A stretch of DNA of 64,000 bases from Pegea sp. RAD2-039 (taxonomy: Eukaryota; Chordata; Thaliacea; Salpida; Salpidae): the NCBI GenBank assembly GCA_034620365.1, contig JAQGEQ010000071.1, positions 3,596,001-3,660,000 of the forward strand. The letters run 5' to 3'. Position 1 is the first letter of the stretch; each line of letters opens with the position of its first letter. Positions 33,175-44,474 of the stretch are shown here, in pieces. Position numbers and translations under genes: made by a program. The notes below the pieces were generated by a model, which saw only the letters and a program-made list of their open reading frames with translations, was not told the origin of the DNA and did no database searches.

Positions 33175-33687
33175 CTACATTTCAAATAATTGTTTTTTCG
33201 CTGATTGAATCATTTGAACTATTCCCTGGTCAGTATATTCTACTTTTTTAGATGGAATCTGTTTAACAACATCTCTTGCAGAAAACTCCATAATAACTCC
33301 ACCATCAATTAAAATATCAACAATTAACAAAATTGTATCAAAGTTGGATAAAAAAGATCTTTTTTCAACATTCTTATTCAAAACCATTTCTACAGACTTA
33401 TACAGAGAGTTCAGTACATGTAATAGAACCAATTCATTTTCATTTGAGCTTCCTGTAACATAGAAGTATAAATCCACATTTTTTTTGTAAACTACAGTTA
33501 AATTATCCATCAACATAATTTCACTATCTTGTTTACAGGTTGCTTTAAAGAGCTTTTGCTCAAAAAGCTTTTGTTGTTCCAGCAAAAGACTATCATCATA
33601 ATATTTGGCAAATAAACGTTTACCATTATTATCAAGAATGATTACATATTTAACTGATTGCAGAGTTGGTTCTCTATGGCTGCACAT
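33175..33687 (-). CDS. COPZ: Coatomer subunit zeta paralogue, copy B
   Basis: Intronless, 170 residues, about half identical to the copy at 31491-32033 on the opposite strand. Family segments include [64 protein letters not shown] and QMIQSAKKQ. The frame is intact and the protein conservative, so it looks functional. The ATG at 33687 lies 22 nt after a possible acceptor (tttttatag). Codons are AT-richer than in copy A, which suggests an old duplication or a different expression class. Confidence 0.93.
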   Translation of the reverse strand: MCSHREPTLQSVKYVIILDNNGKRLFAKYYDDSLLLEQQKLFEQKLFKATCKQDSEIMLMDNLTVVYKKNVDLYFYVTGSSNENELVLLHVLNSLYKSVEMVLNKNVEKRSFLSNFDTILLIVDILIDGGVIMEFSARDVVKQIPSKKVEYTDQGIVQMIQSAKKQLFEM

Positions 33688-34889
33688 TTCAATCCAATAA
33701 TATTTGAATCTATAAAAATAATTTTCAAATAAAAAAGTAAAAATATAATAAAGTTTTATATTTCCTTATTATTTTATTATTAATTAATTATTATTATTTT
33801 ATTTAAAATCTTATAAAAAAAATTAAGATTTAAAAAAAAATAATAATTATTATCTAGTATATGTTACTAATACTATATGCTATTATATTATATTAAATAC
33901 TTTAAAATTTATTTTTATAATAATCAAGTTATCTCAAATACTATCAAACAAAAGAAATTTTATTTAAGAAAAAACTTAAGCTGTTTATTGGTAACCAACA
34001 AAGATATCTCATAAAATAATTTCATAATTTAAGAAAAACTAGAAGCAAAAGTTTATAAAAGTCCAACTTTTAAAAGTACATAATAAATATAACTTTGTTA
34101 GTTATACTAAAACAGATTCAAGCAAAACAGAAACTTAACTAAAACAACGAAATATCAAATTTCAGTTTTAAATTTCAACATTAAATTTTAACCAATAAAT
34201 CAATCTACAAAATTATTGACCATTCAAGAAAAAAGCTTTATGAAGATTTTAGAGTTTCAGAATAATTTATATTTCTACAATTAAATAGTTGAGTAGAAAA
34301 CAAATCGTTTTACAATAAAATTAATTTTTGAAAAAAATTAGTTTACAACATTTTGTAACTAACAACAATTAATTAAAGAATGTAAATTCTAAAAATTTGG
34401 ATTTACAAATCTAGTGATAAATATTAAAAAATTACATATATTATCAAACAGTTAGAAATATTCAAAATAATAAAAACAAATTCAACGGAATCAAATACTA
34501 TTAAAATTCGAACAAATAAGGTTTTACTTAAGCAATTTGAAGCTCAGTATTCAGTTTTTCAAGGAAAACTTATCGAAATATTTATTTATTACAAAAGTCT
34601 TTTAATTTTATCGATGTATCAAAATTGTAGCTTTTACTGCCTAAATGGTAGATTTGGCTAAAAGCAGCCCCGGAAAATTGGGACGAACCAATATAAACCA
34701 AAGCTTGATAAAAAATTTGAATGTGTTAGAGTAGTCATGATCGACTATAAAATAAACATCTTCGAAAAGAGGTGTATATTCGAAATCAGAAGGAACAACC
34801 AATCAAGTACAAAGAATGAATGAAAAATCATCAAGTTTTTTTTTTAAATGAAAGTGGCAAATGACCATTGGTCCCACATCTTCTTTGTT
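33688..34889. other. AT-rich non-coding stretch
   Basis: Very AT-rich with no coding signal. The GC-richer patch aaagcagccccggaaaattg near 34660-34690 may be the 5' edge of the retrotransposon remnant that follows. Confidence 0.5.
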
Positions 34890-36220
34890 CATACTCTCTC
34901 TACCCACAGTTGTAAACACCATCCTTCAGCTCAAGATATCAGTTGATAAAATCCCATTATCAATTCTCACAAGCGTCAAAAAGAAAATTTTTTCTATTAC
35001 ATTAAGTATGTTCTTCAACGCCCGGTCTATTACTTAAAAATTCTTCCAATTGAAAGCTCTCTTGTATTCTCAAGATTTCAAATTTATTTTTATTACTGAA
35101 ACTTGATTGAAACCGTTATATCCTGATTATTTTCTAGTTGACGGTAATCTTTTTGTGTTCTGCGTCGTGACAGACTGTATGATAGAGGCGGTGGTATTTG
35201 TGTAATTTACAAAACATCGCTTGCACCCAAAATCTCCAGAGTTCAGATCAATATTATATCGGTATAGTTTACAAGAAATTTATTTCTAACTTCTACTTAG
35301 GAATATAAAATTCAGTCTAATCTTCACCAAGCAAGAAATCTTTTTCTTCATAAATCACAAATTTAAGGTTAGTAAATAAATTTTTGCTTGATTTTAACAG
35401 CCAGCTCGTGATGGAACCGGGAATTAAGCTGAATTGCTAAACAGTCAATTCAATAGCGTTTTTATAACCGATGATGGTAGTATTCCTACTCTCTCCTACA
35501 TTCTCAAATGTCAAATATCTCTGAGATGACTAATCGTAGAATAAAGGTTTATTTAGTAACTAAGGCTACATATTTATTGAAATCATCAGTGTCTAATACC
35601 TCTAATTGGATCTTTGCTTTGTTAAAAAAAAAATAACTACTTCCTTTCTATCACTATCTTTATCGCTACTGTTAAACATCACTCTAAGGTGAGGAAGAGT
35701 TCCTCAAATTTGGAAGAAAGCTAGCATTACTCTTATTTATAAAAAGGGTCCCAGAAATATTGCATTCAACTACAGACCAGTTTCCCTGACTTCCCTGAAG
35801 TATTACTCCTTGTAACACTATCTATCTCGATTTTGCTAAAGTATTTGATATCACCTCACACAACAAGCTCTTTATAGTGTTACAAAATTTGAAAATCAAC
35901 AGCTTTATCTTAAAGTGGATGAAAAATTACTTATAATCCAATAAGCTCGTTTTGAAAGATCTTTATCTACTCTAGGTCACTACTGGGGTTCCTCAAAGTT
36001 CCGTTCTGGCTCCTTTTCTATTTTATTTTTTATTGAAGAGCTTATCAAAAGACTACTAACAGTAGATGATGTCAGTGTGTTTGATATGCAAATGACATTA
36101 AGCTCTTATCTTGCAATCCTTCATAACTTCAAACTGCACTATACGTTGTAGAAAACTGGTATATGAACTGGCAATTCAAGCAACCAGAACAATATTAAAT
36201 TCAATCTTCTATGTTTGTCT
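34890..36220 (+). mobile_element. Decayed non-LTR (LINE) retrotransposon, endonuclease and reverse transcriptase fragments
   Basis: Frame-shifted remains of an ORF2-type polyprotein. An endonuclease part (34990-35230) shows FNARSIT, FIFITET, YPDYFLVDGNL and a broken RRDRLYDRGGGICVIYK. The reverse transcriptase part (35690-36160) shows WKKASITLIYKKG, FNYRPVSLTSL, YLDFAKVFDITSHNKL, TTGVPQSSVLAPFLF and a damaged FADD region before LLSC, then LQTALYVVENWYMNWQF. The gene order fits Jockey/CR1/L2-like elements. The 3' end may reach ~37010, where aataaa/aataaat runs occur. Frames are broken many times, so it is dead. Confidence 0.85.
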
Positions 36221-38730
36221 AGTTTAAGTTTTAACTTTATTTTGGAAATATATCTTTTGCTTCTTTTTATCTTTAACAAAAAGTACTTTATGAAAAAGTA
36301 TCAAAAAACTCCGAAAAATGGTTGAGGCTGGTTGGGCCACCAAGCATTTATTAAGAAATTGATTTTGTAGATAGCTTTTTTCACTACTCTTGTAGCTCAT
36401 TTTCTTTTTAAATATTGTTTCCATCGAACTAAAAATCATTTAGATTCAAAAACCACCACAGCTAAATATTTTTTCCATATATTAACTTTTTCTTAAAACC
36501 TTTAGAATAAAAAAAAACTTTTTAATTCGGGTTTCTCATAACATAATATATTGAATAAACATAATAATAATAATTTATTAATATTGAATAGATGTACTTA
36601 CTTTACAATTAGTGTGAAAACTTTCATAGATAATAAAATGAATAAAAGATGCTGTTGCCCAACTCAGAAAATGTAAATACAAATAGGTCAATGTACCTCC
36701 AAGAAAAAAGCTCTAACAAAAACTTGGTAACTAGAAGAAATCGAAAAAGATACAAGCTAATAATAATAATAATAAAAAGATATACTGTACAGGCAGACTT
36801 TGAATATTTTAGTAACATAAGGTATCAAAAACGATTTTGAGCAAAGTACCTTAACGAAATTGGTTCTCTATAAACTATATGCAAAATTGTTTGTATGCTT
36901 TTGACAAGCAGATTTATTTATTTGTTTCAATGCGAAGTAGGGTACCTGAAAAGAGCACCTCTCGCTAACACACATTCTCACAAATAAAGATAATAAATAA
37001 ATCATAAATGAACAAGATCTATAAAGTCTATAGAAATAAAAACAAATATTTTAAACTAGTTGTTTTTAATTTAGTAAGTTTTTAAAGTTGCTGAAGAACT
37101 TTTATTCATAATTTGGTGACTAGAAAGCACTTTTATAAAAAGCTAAAAAATTAAAACAATTTTTCACTTAAAATGGTCATATATACATATAACAAAAAAT
37201 GTCTTTAGAAAATACTTGAATCAATATTTTAACAAATAACATAAAATATTTTTACTCTTGGTACTTCTTTTCTTACAGTTTTTTCATAAGATTTTTTCGA
37301 AAGGAATTCTCAAAATAGCTTTGATTACATTCAGTCTTCTTTGAAGTTTACTAACCTATGAATTTATTCTAAACAACTCAAGCTGGCTACTAATAAACGT
37401 TTTTACTTCTTAATAAATTAACCCTCACTCTTTAATCCAACATTTTTCGATTTCTATTTTAACAATAGTAGAATTTCAGAATTTAGAATATTCATACGTC
37501 CTCAGAGGTCTAACGTTTAAAATTAATCCAATTAAAGATTTTAAAAATACTTAGCGGGCTAATTTAGTTCAAAATATTCTTCTCAACTCTATCACTACAG
37601 CAAATTTTGTCATCTCTTTTAAAACCAAGCTGATGAAGTATGACTTAAGAAATTTCGTTTATAAGTAATATTTAATGGGTATATTTTATACATTTTATTT
37701 ACTTATTTTTTAGTTTTAGTATTCCTAACTTTGTTATACTTACAGGTTTGCAGCACTCTTATATTTTTTTTTATTAATTTTGTTAAACTGTGGTGTTCAA
37801 GATTTTTTTCGTTTGTAGTCATATTGTTTTATGTTCACTTTAAGATTTTGTTACTCACTATGTGCATCCATGCGTAAAATAAATAACTAAAAAACAAACT
37901 CATATTAAATTTAATAGAAATAAACAAAAATTATTTTAATTTAGACACTCTAAAACATTTTAAAAATCTTTTTAAAAAATTAAATTTTTTATTTGAAAAC
38001 TATTTTTATCTTGTCATTAGTTTAATTTATAGATGAGCTGAAGCAAAAACACAAAAGAATGTTTTTATTAGTTTATCTATTTATGACTTTTTTTTGATAA
38101 TTTTACATATGGCAATTTAATACAATCTTCTTGTCATTATTAATGATAATAATTTGTAACGTTTTTTTTCAGAAAATTTCTATAAGTCTTAGTAGCTATT
38201 TATATTTTAAAATATACACAACTAAAAATAACAATAAATTTGTTGCAATAAAATCTTTATAAAAACTATGATAACAAAAATTTATTTTATAATTATTGTA
38301 ACCTTAATATTGTTTTTAATCTTTCATTAATTTTTATACTTTTAATCTTTTTAATGATATAAAAATCTAAAAGGTTTATTGCCAATGACAAATATAAATT
38401 AATTTTCATTATATTTTAGTGGTTACAGTTTTTGAAATTGTGTTTTTTTTTTCTAAATATTTATTTTATAAAATTTTTTTCATAAATACATTTAGGTTTT
38501 ATATTTATACATTTTCAAAGTGTTAACAAAAGTAACTTGTTTTTCTTCTATTTTATAATTTTCCCTTTAGCAAATTTTATTTTTGGACTTTCATGATAGC
38601 AATTTAATAAATAATTTTGCTTTACATTGCATTTATGTTAAAAAGAAATTCTCATTATTTAGTCATAAGCCTTTTCTCATAAACTACTAGCTCGTAAACT
38701 TGTTTTTATAATTTTCTTCAGCTTTTCAAA
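36221..38730. other. AT-rich non-coding stretch upstream of ATG12
   Basis: No coding similarity seen. The first ~800 bp may include the retrotransposon 3' region; gtagggtacctgaaaagagc near 36940 and the following aataaataaatc run are typical of a LINE tail, but this is unproven. Confidence 0.5.
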
Positions 38731-39042
38731 ATGAGTGAAACACCTAAATTAGATTCATCAACTAAAAATGAAGTCACCAAAGTTGGTGTTTTGTTTAAGG
38801 CCGCTGGTGGTGCACCAATCTTAAAATCGAAGAAATGGCAAGTTGAAACCACAAAAAGTATTGCTTGGGTAACCCACTTTCTAAGAAAAGTTCTAAAAGT
38901 AGATACACAAGAATCACTTTTTGTTTACATCAATCAATCTTTTGCTCCAGCCTTAGATCGTAAGATCGGGGATTTATATGACTGTTTTGAGACTAATGGA
39001 GTTCTAGTTTTGAGTTATGCTCTTACACCAGCATGGGGCTAA
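38731..39042 (+). CDS. ATG12: ATG12 ubiquitin-like autophagy protein
   Basis: Intronless, 103 residues. It has the ubiquitin-like fold segments KVGVLFKAAGGAPILKSKKW, WVTHFLRKVLK, ESLFVYINQSFAP and DLYDCFETNGVLVLSYAL, and ends in the conserved aromatic-Gly AWG. The terminal Gly is conjugated to ATG5 through ATG7 and ATG10; ATG12-ATG5-ATG16 then drives LC3 lipidation. The N-terminal extension is short. The ATG is 9 nt after a strong acceptor (attttcttcag). AATAAA follows near 39143. Confidence 0.95.
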   Translation: MSETPKLDSSTKNEVTKVGVLFKAAGGAPILKSKKWQVETTKSIAWVTHFLRKVLKVDTQESLFVYINQSFAPALDRKIGDLYDCFETNGVLVLSYALTPAWG

Positions 39043-40670
39043 TATGATGAAATTTTATCTTTTTTTTTATTAATTCTTCAAGTGTGCAATAGATTTTGCT
39101 TTAAACAAATATTGGAGTCTCTTTTATTTTTTGTTTTTCACTAATAAAATGATTATTCTTTACAATTGGTTTTCTTTATATTGAATAGAAATAGTTTTTG
39201 TGAAAAATGCATTTTTTCAGATTTTTGTATTATTTTGTTTACGAGGTTTCTTTCTTAAGAAATTTTGTTTTTCTAATTTTTTAGATCAAGATTATCTTAA
39301 CAAAATAAATGTAAAGTTATATTACAAAAAATTAGAAATTAAAAATAAATATTTCTTATTTTACATAAAATAGTTAAAACAAATCCAAAAAATCGACCCA
39401 CAAACACTAAACTGTTTGAAATATGTTGCTATATAGTCAATTCTATATGCTCCTCTACTGAAGTAAGAGTCACATGATATCAGCGACTTGTTCATATGGT
39501 GTGCTAATTACTTCGTAAAGCGATCGACAAGACATAATCCTCTGTGTGACTCATCTATACTCATACGGCCGCTTGTCTCTGTACATTTTTGGTTCTTTTT
39601 GATAGTCAAATCTATTTTGCAGTTATAAAGAAAAATAGTTCTAAAAAAGTTTATGTGAACTTATTCTTGTAACAATTATTCTATTTATTCTATTTTGCAA
39701 TTGAAATATTTTTGGTTTTTTCATATTAAATTGTACTAAAAATTATTTTAGCCAGAGGAAAAAGTTAAATATGAATATTCGGTAATATGATAGGTCAATT
39801 TTACAGCGTCGTTACACAAACAAATTTGAAAGTAACCTGACTTTAGTGAGAAAGGGTTTAACGATTTTGCTTATGATAAAAGATAATGTAAAATCGAATA
39901 GTAACTGAAACAAGTAAATCAACATCATTTATCTACTGTCATAAAAAGTAAGTTTATCTCACGTATTTTAATGAGAAAAATGTTAGCAAAAAACTTTCAC
40001 AAACATACATGAAGTTCAACGAAAACTAATAATATTTGAAAGATCAGTATAAGTTCAAAACTTTTGGTATTTTGAGAAAAAAATGTTTAACAAGCATAAA
40101 AAGTAGAATTATCTCTATAAAAAGTGTTTATCAATAACTTATTAAGAGGTTGTCAACAATTAAAATATTTTATTGAGGAGTTATTGAACTCAAAAACAAA
40201 CCTATGATTGAAAAACCTCCAGAAAAATTAGCTTGATATTTACTAAACTTTTCAATAACCACAAAAATAAAACCTCTCTTAATCTCCAATTTGTTCAGCA
40301 AAATTAAAAAATAACTAGCACAAATATATTCAAAAAACCTTTTAAAACTTAAAATTCAAGTTTTTATTGGAGACTTAATCTTTTAAATCATTATTTTTTC
40401 AAATAATAATAAAACAATAACATATAGGTAGCATCTACAGTTACAAACCCTAATTAAAGTATACCTAAATCTATTCAACAAAAATTAATTTTCACATTTT
40501 GCTGACTTCAACTTTTAAAACTAATTTTCATAACTTTTATCAGGTAGATTCAGAAAATAGACTTATTGAAGCAAAAATAATCAAATAAATAAAAATCAAA
40601 CAACAATGTTTATATAAAAGTTTCGAAAGTCAGTTTATTTTTGTAAAAGTTTTCTTGACGATCTGCAAGT
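39043..40670. other. Non-coding stretch between ATG12 and ACTR6
   Basis: AT-rich with no reading frame of note. A GC-richer patch at about 39470-39590 (including cttcgtaaagcgatcgacaa and catacggccgcttgtctctg) stands out and is discussed as a finding. Confidence 0.5.
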
Positions 40671-43600
40671 TCAAATATGTCCAAATTTTTGTTCACAAAT
40701 TATTGATCCGTGTTCTAAGAACTCTTTAGAAGATACCCAAGGAAGATCAGGTGATGAGGAGCACTCAGAACCCCCTTCAGCAGCGTATGTGATTGGACTA
40801 AAAAAAGAAGGAAGTGATGATAAAAAGTGATGAGGATTGAGAAGTGATGAGGATCAGAAAGTAAACTAACTTATCTGGTAACGTAATATTCAATTCATAG
40901 TCATCGGGAATTAACTTCCGAAGTTCGCCGAAAAGTCGTTGTCGAAACCCGGTCAAGTTGAAGTTTCCTCCCGTTAAAACTATATTCCTCAACAGATGAA
41001 CTCTCATTTCTGTAACAAGTTTCAGTTGAATTTCTTTTTCATGTTTCGAATCACCAATGACTACATATCCGCCTTGATGTCATCTCACATGTAAGGAAGT
41101 TGTCAGATACGCAAAACTTTCTCTTTCACGCTACTAGTGTACATTTCTATCGTATATAAAAAGCCGAACGCCTTCAGGACAATTTCATTTGCTATCATGA
41201 TGGCAATTGCAGCAGTTGTAATGATGATGATGATGACATCACAAATAACAAGTCGATGAGTTATTAGTGGCAAGGCAGGTTTTTATCAACTTAATTTTTA
41301 GGTAAACAAGTGACGTCACAAACGCGCGATTATTGGCTGAGTGAAGGAGACGACGAGTTGCAGACGTCGATACAAAACTTTGCAAATTTAAAACGCGATT
41401 ACGCGAAAAACATCATCGTCATGATCGGCGATGGTATGAGTTTAGGTACAGCAGTCGCGGGTCGTATCAAGAGCGGTCAAGATCTCGGCGGCAGTGGTGA
41501 AGAGTACATGACGTCATTAGACACGATGCCGTTTGTTGGTTTGGCCAAAACTTATAGCAGTAAGTTGCAAATGACGTCATCAACTAACAATGATGACGTC
41601 ACGTGATATAGCGGACGCGCAAGTTCCAGATAGCGCCGCGACGGCAACAGCGATTTTAAGCGGCGTGAAAACTGGAAATGGGCGAATTGGAGTAGACGCG
41701 CGCGGATATAATTGTTGGAGATCTCAACAGTATAAAGTGATGTCAGCTGCTCATAAAGCGATTGAGCAAGGCAAGTCGGTGGGCATAGTAACCACGACGC
41801 GTGTTCAACACGCCACTCCTGCGTGTGCTTATGCGCATTCACCGAACAGGTGGTCACGTGGTTAGTCTCTTGAAGTTGTGACGTCATCGAATCATTGTCA
41901 GATTTTGGTATTCTGACGACCGAATGGACCAGTCTCATATCAATGGAGGATGCAAAGACATCGCTCTTCAGTTGTTTGATCTTCGGAAGAAAATCCAAGT
42001 GATCTTAGGAGGTGGAAGAGCTCATATGGTTCCAAGAGGGTTCAAACCTGAAGGAGGTAGAAGAAATGGGGTCCGTAAAGATGGAAAGAATCTAATTGAA
42101 ATGTGGAAAGATGATATGGAGCCAAGAAATGGCAGGTGAGGATGTGAGAGCGTATACGGATGTTGATCTTCATCCTTTTTCAGATATGTCTTTGATCGAG
42201 AAGGATTTGAATCAGTTGATCCAAAAGACACAGATTATTTGATGGGATTGTTCGGTGATTTTGAATTGGGTTACGCGATTTCAAAAAGAGCTTTTGCTCG
42301 TCGGCCAACTCTTCAAAATATGACTGAAAAGGTTTGTGACGTTGCTAATGACGTCATCAGAGAGTGACGTCATCATCGATGCAGGCAATCGCGATTTTGA
42401 GCAAGAATCCACGTGGTTACTTTCTATTGGTCGAAAGTGGGATGTTAGATAAAGGACATCATGACGGAAGAGCATCTTTTGCTCTTGAAGAATTCAAGGA
42501 GTTAGCCCGCGCGTTGAACAAATCGCGTCAAATGACGTCACCAGAAGATACATTGATAGTGACAACAGCTGATCATGGTCACGTGTTTACATTTGGAGGT
42601 AAATCGAGCCGAGGAAATCCTATTTTGGGCCGTTCGCATCAACTAGCAACTGATGGAAAGTATTATACAACAATCAATTATGGAAATGGACCAGGATATT
42701 CAAGTCCACGAGTTGAACCAATGAGTTATGTAGAAAGTAAGACCTCTTTGCCCCTATTTTTGCTCCTAAATCCCCTATTTTCAGAGATGAAGTACTATCG
42801 ACCAAACGCAGCAGTCCCTCTTCGATCTGAGAGCCACAGTGGGGAGGACACAGTTATCTATGCCAGAGGTCCTTTCGCGCATCTAGTGAATGGAGTTCAT
42901 GAACAAAGTTATATCGCTCAAGTTCTTTTCTATGCTGGTTGTCTTGGTAATATGACGTCATCAACACGTAATGACGTAACTGACGCTTTTCATCGACAGA
43001 TTCGAGACATTTTCATGAAGCTCATTGTCCATCCTACCTCTCAGCCCAACCACGGAACGGCGAGATCACTCGTAAAGTCATAGATGATGACGAGTTTCTT
43101 GAAAAGTATGGCGATCTCATATTTCCGGATGATTTACCGATTGAAGTGACTGGAGATCACTGATGACGTCATTACGCGCGCGTTTTGACGTCATATTTTC
43201 GATTTTTTATTATTTTAGAGTCGCTAATAAAAGATTTGTTAAAAATAGCGCCACCTGATGGTGATAGATTAACTGAATGGAAGATCGCTTCAGGCAGTCC
43301 CATTTGATCAATTGAGATATCTGAAGGATGAAAGAGGACTTCTGGGACACTAAAACGCTCTGAAGTTAATTTGAGCATTTGTTGAGACTTATAAGTTGAA
43401 TCATCATTAAATGGATCCTGTAAAAAGTCCTATGATCATGACGTCATAAGGATGTTGGGATTACTTTGAATATTCCGCGATGAATCTTTGTGTAATCTGG
43501 AAGCACGTAGTGACGTAGTACTGTATTTTCACTTCCTTTTTTCGTACACGTTTTGACGTCATCATCAAATTCATTGCTGACGTAACACGCATCTTCTTTC

Positions 43601-44474
43601 AACTATGAGGTCATCAGTAAATGCAAGAGGCTTAATTAGACTCTAATTACCTCATTGATGACATAAGTTTCATCCATCACTTGAAGTTGACGGAATGAGA
43701 TGACTTCTTTGAGATGATTTGTCAGAAATTTACCTCCAATATCGATTCTGAGATAAAAAGTTACAGGCCAGAATAAGAAATGACCAATTTAGTCATTTTA
43801 CCGGCAAACAGCTTGAGATAGTTTGACTCCATTGTGATACGGAACAATATGAGTAAATGAGTAACCGGAATCAACAACAAGACAACATTTTTCTTTTGGA
43901 TTAGCGCTCATATACTAAAAAATAGCTAATTGAAGAATTGATTTGTTTGAAAGATCTGTTAGCAACCTTTTTACATGCTAGAGTTGAAGGATTAGTTCTT
44001 AAAACTTTTTCAAATCCATAATCTTCAAATAAGATCTCATTCATGACTTCTTTGTTTGTAAGAAAATTGAAATGAGGTTCTGTCATGATTATTCTTTCAG
44101 GAGTTTTATCTAGCTAGAAAAAATTCTGATAAGTTGTGAGATTATTCAAAATATTCTTACATCTAAAACTTCTTTTCCAAATGTGTAATCCCAAACTCTT
44201 CTTTGAACATCCCAGTTAAGAAGATAACCTCTTTGGAAAGGAAGTTGGTAGTAAAGACACGAAAAATCTTTACATTTGCTCAGCTCTCCTGAGATAAAAT
44301 CTTTTTTATGATCATTTTTTGCTTTGAAGATTCCATTTGGTAAACATCTGAAGAAATAAGAAATGTTTTTTTATTAAATTTAATACTTTTTTGTTCCTAA
44401 CCTGATTCCTTCAAGTTTGCTGTGAGCAACTTTTAAAGTATAAGCTCCGTTATCAATTACAACAACATTTTCCA
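40671..44474 (-). CDS. ACTR6: Actin-related protein 6 (ARP6), chromatin remodeller subunit
   Basis: Multi-exon gene with the ATG at 44474 ([17 protein letters not shown]). Exons give [102 protein letters not shown] and [10 protein letters not shown]. Then, across a 2245-bp intron (41010-43254), come [20 protein letters not shown] and [11 protein letters not shown], ending [14 protein letters not shown]. The spacing matches ARP6 exactly and it has no C-terminal Phe, as expected for ARP6. ARP6 belongs to the SWR1/SRCAP complex that deposits H2A.Z. The large intron contains a complete alkaline phosphatase gene on the other strand. The last intron carries reversed copies of the 17-bp minisatellite. 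Confidence 0.93.
41153..41160 (+). promoter_or_regulatory. TATA box of the nested alkaline phosphatase gene
   Basis: TATATAAA, 44 bp upstream of the ATG at 41197. The spacing would place transcription initiation about 15 nt before the start codon, near ttcaggacaatttcatt. It lies inside the ACTR6 intron. Confidence 0.6.
41197..43163 (+). CDS. ALPL-like: Alkaline phosphatase, nested in an ACTR6 intron
   Basis: Multi-exon metalloenzyme hydrolysing phosphate monoesters. Exon 1 gives a Met-rich hydrophobic leader ([18 protein letters not shown]) that could act as a signal peptide. The mature part starts [10 protein letters not shown]. Active-site elements: [11 protein letters not shown] (metal Asp), [13 protein letters not shown] (phosphorylated Ser), [45 protein letters not shown] (metal Glu, Asp, His), [12 protein letters not shown] (zinc Asp/His) and [16 protein letters not shown] (zinc His). 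All metal ligands are present. Vertebrate enzymes have His after the ligand Asp, where this has Lys (DKGHH). The stop at 43163 follows VTGDH, with no hydrophobic GPI-anchor signal, so it is probably secreted. Introns are short and carry TGACGTCA palindromes. Confidence 0.93.
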
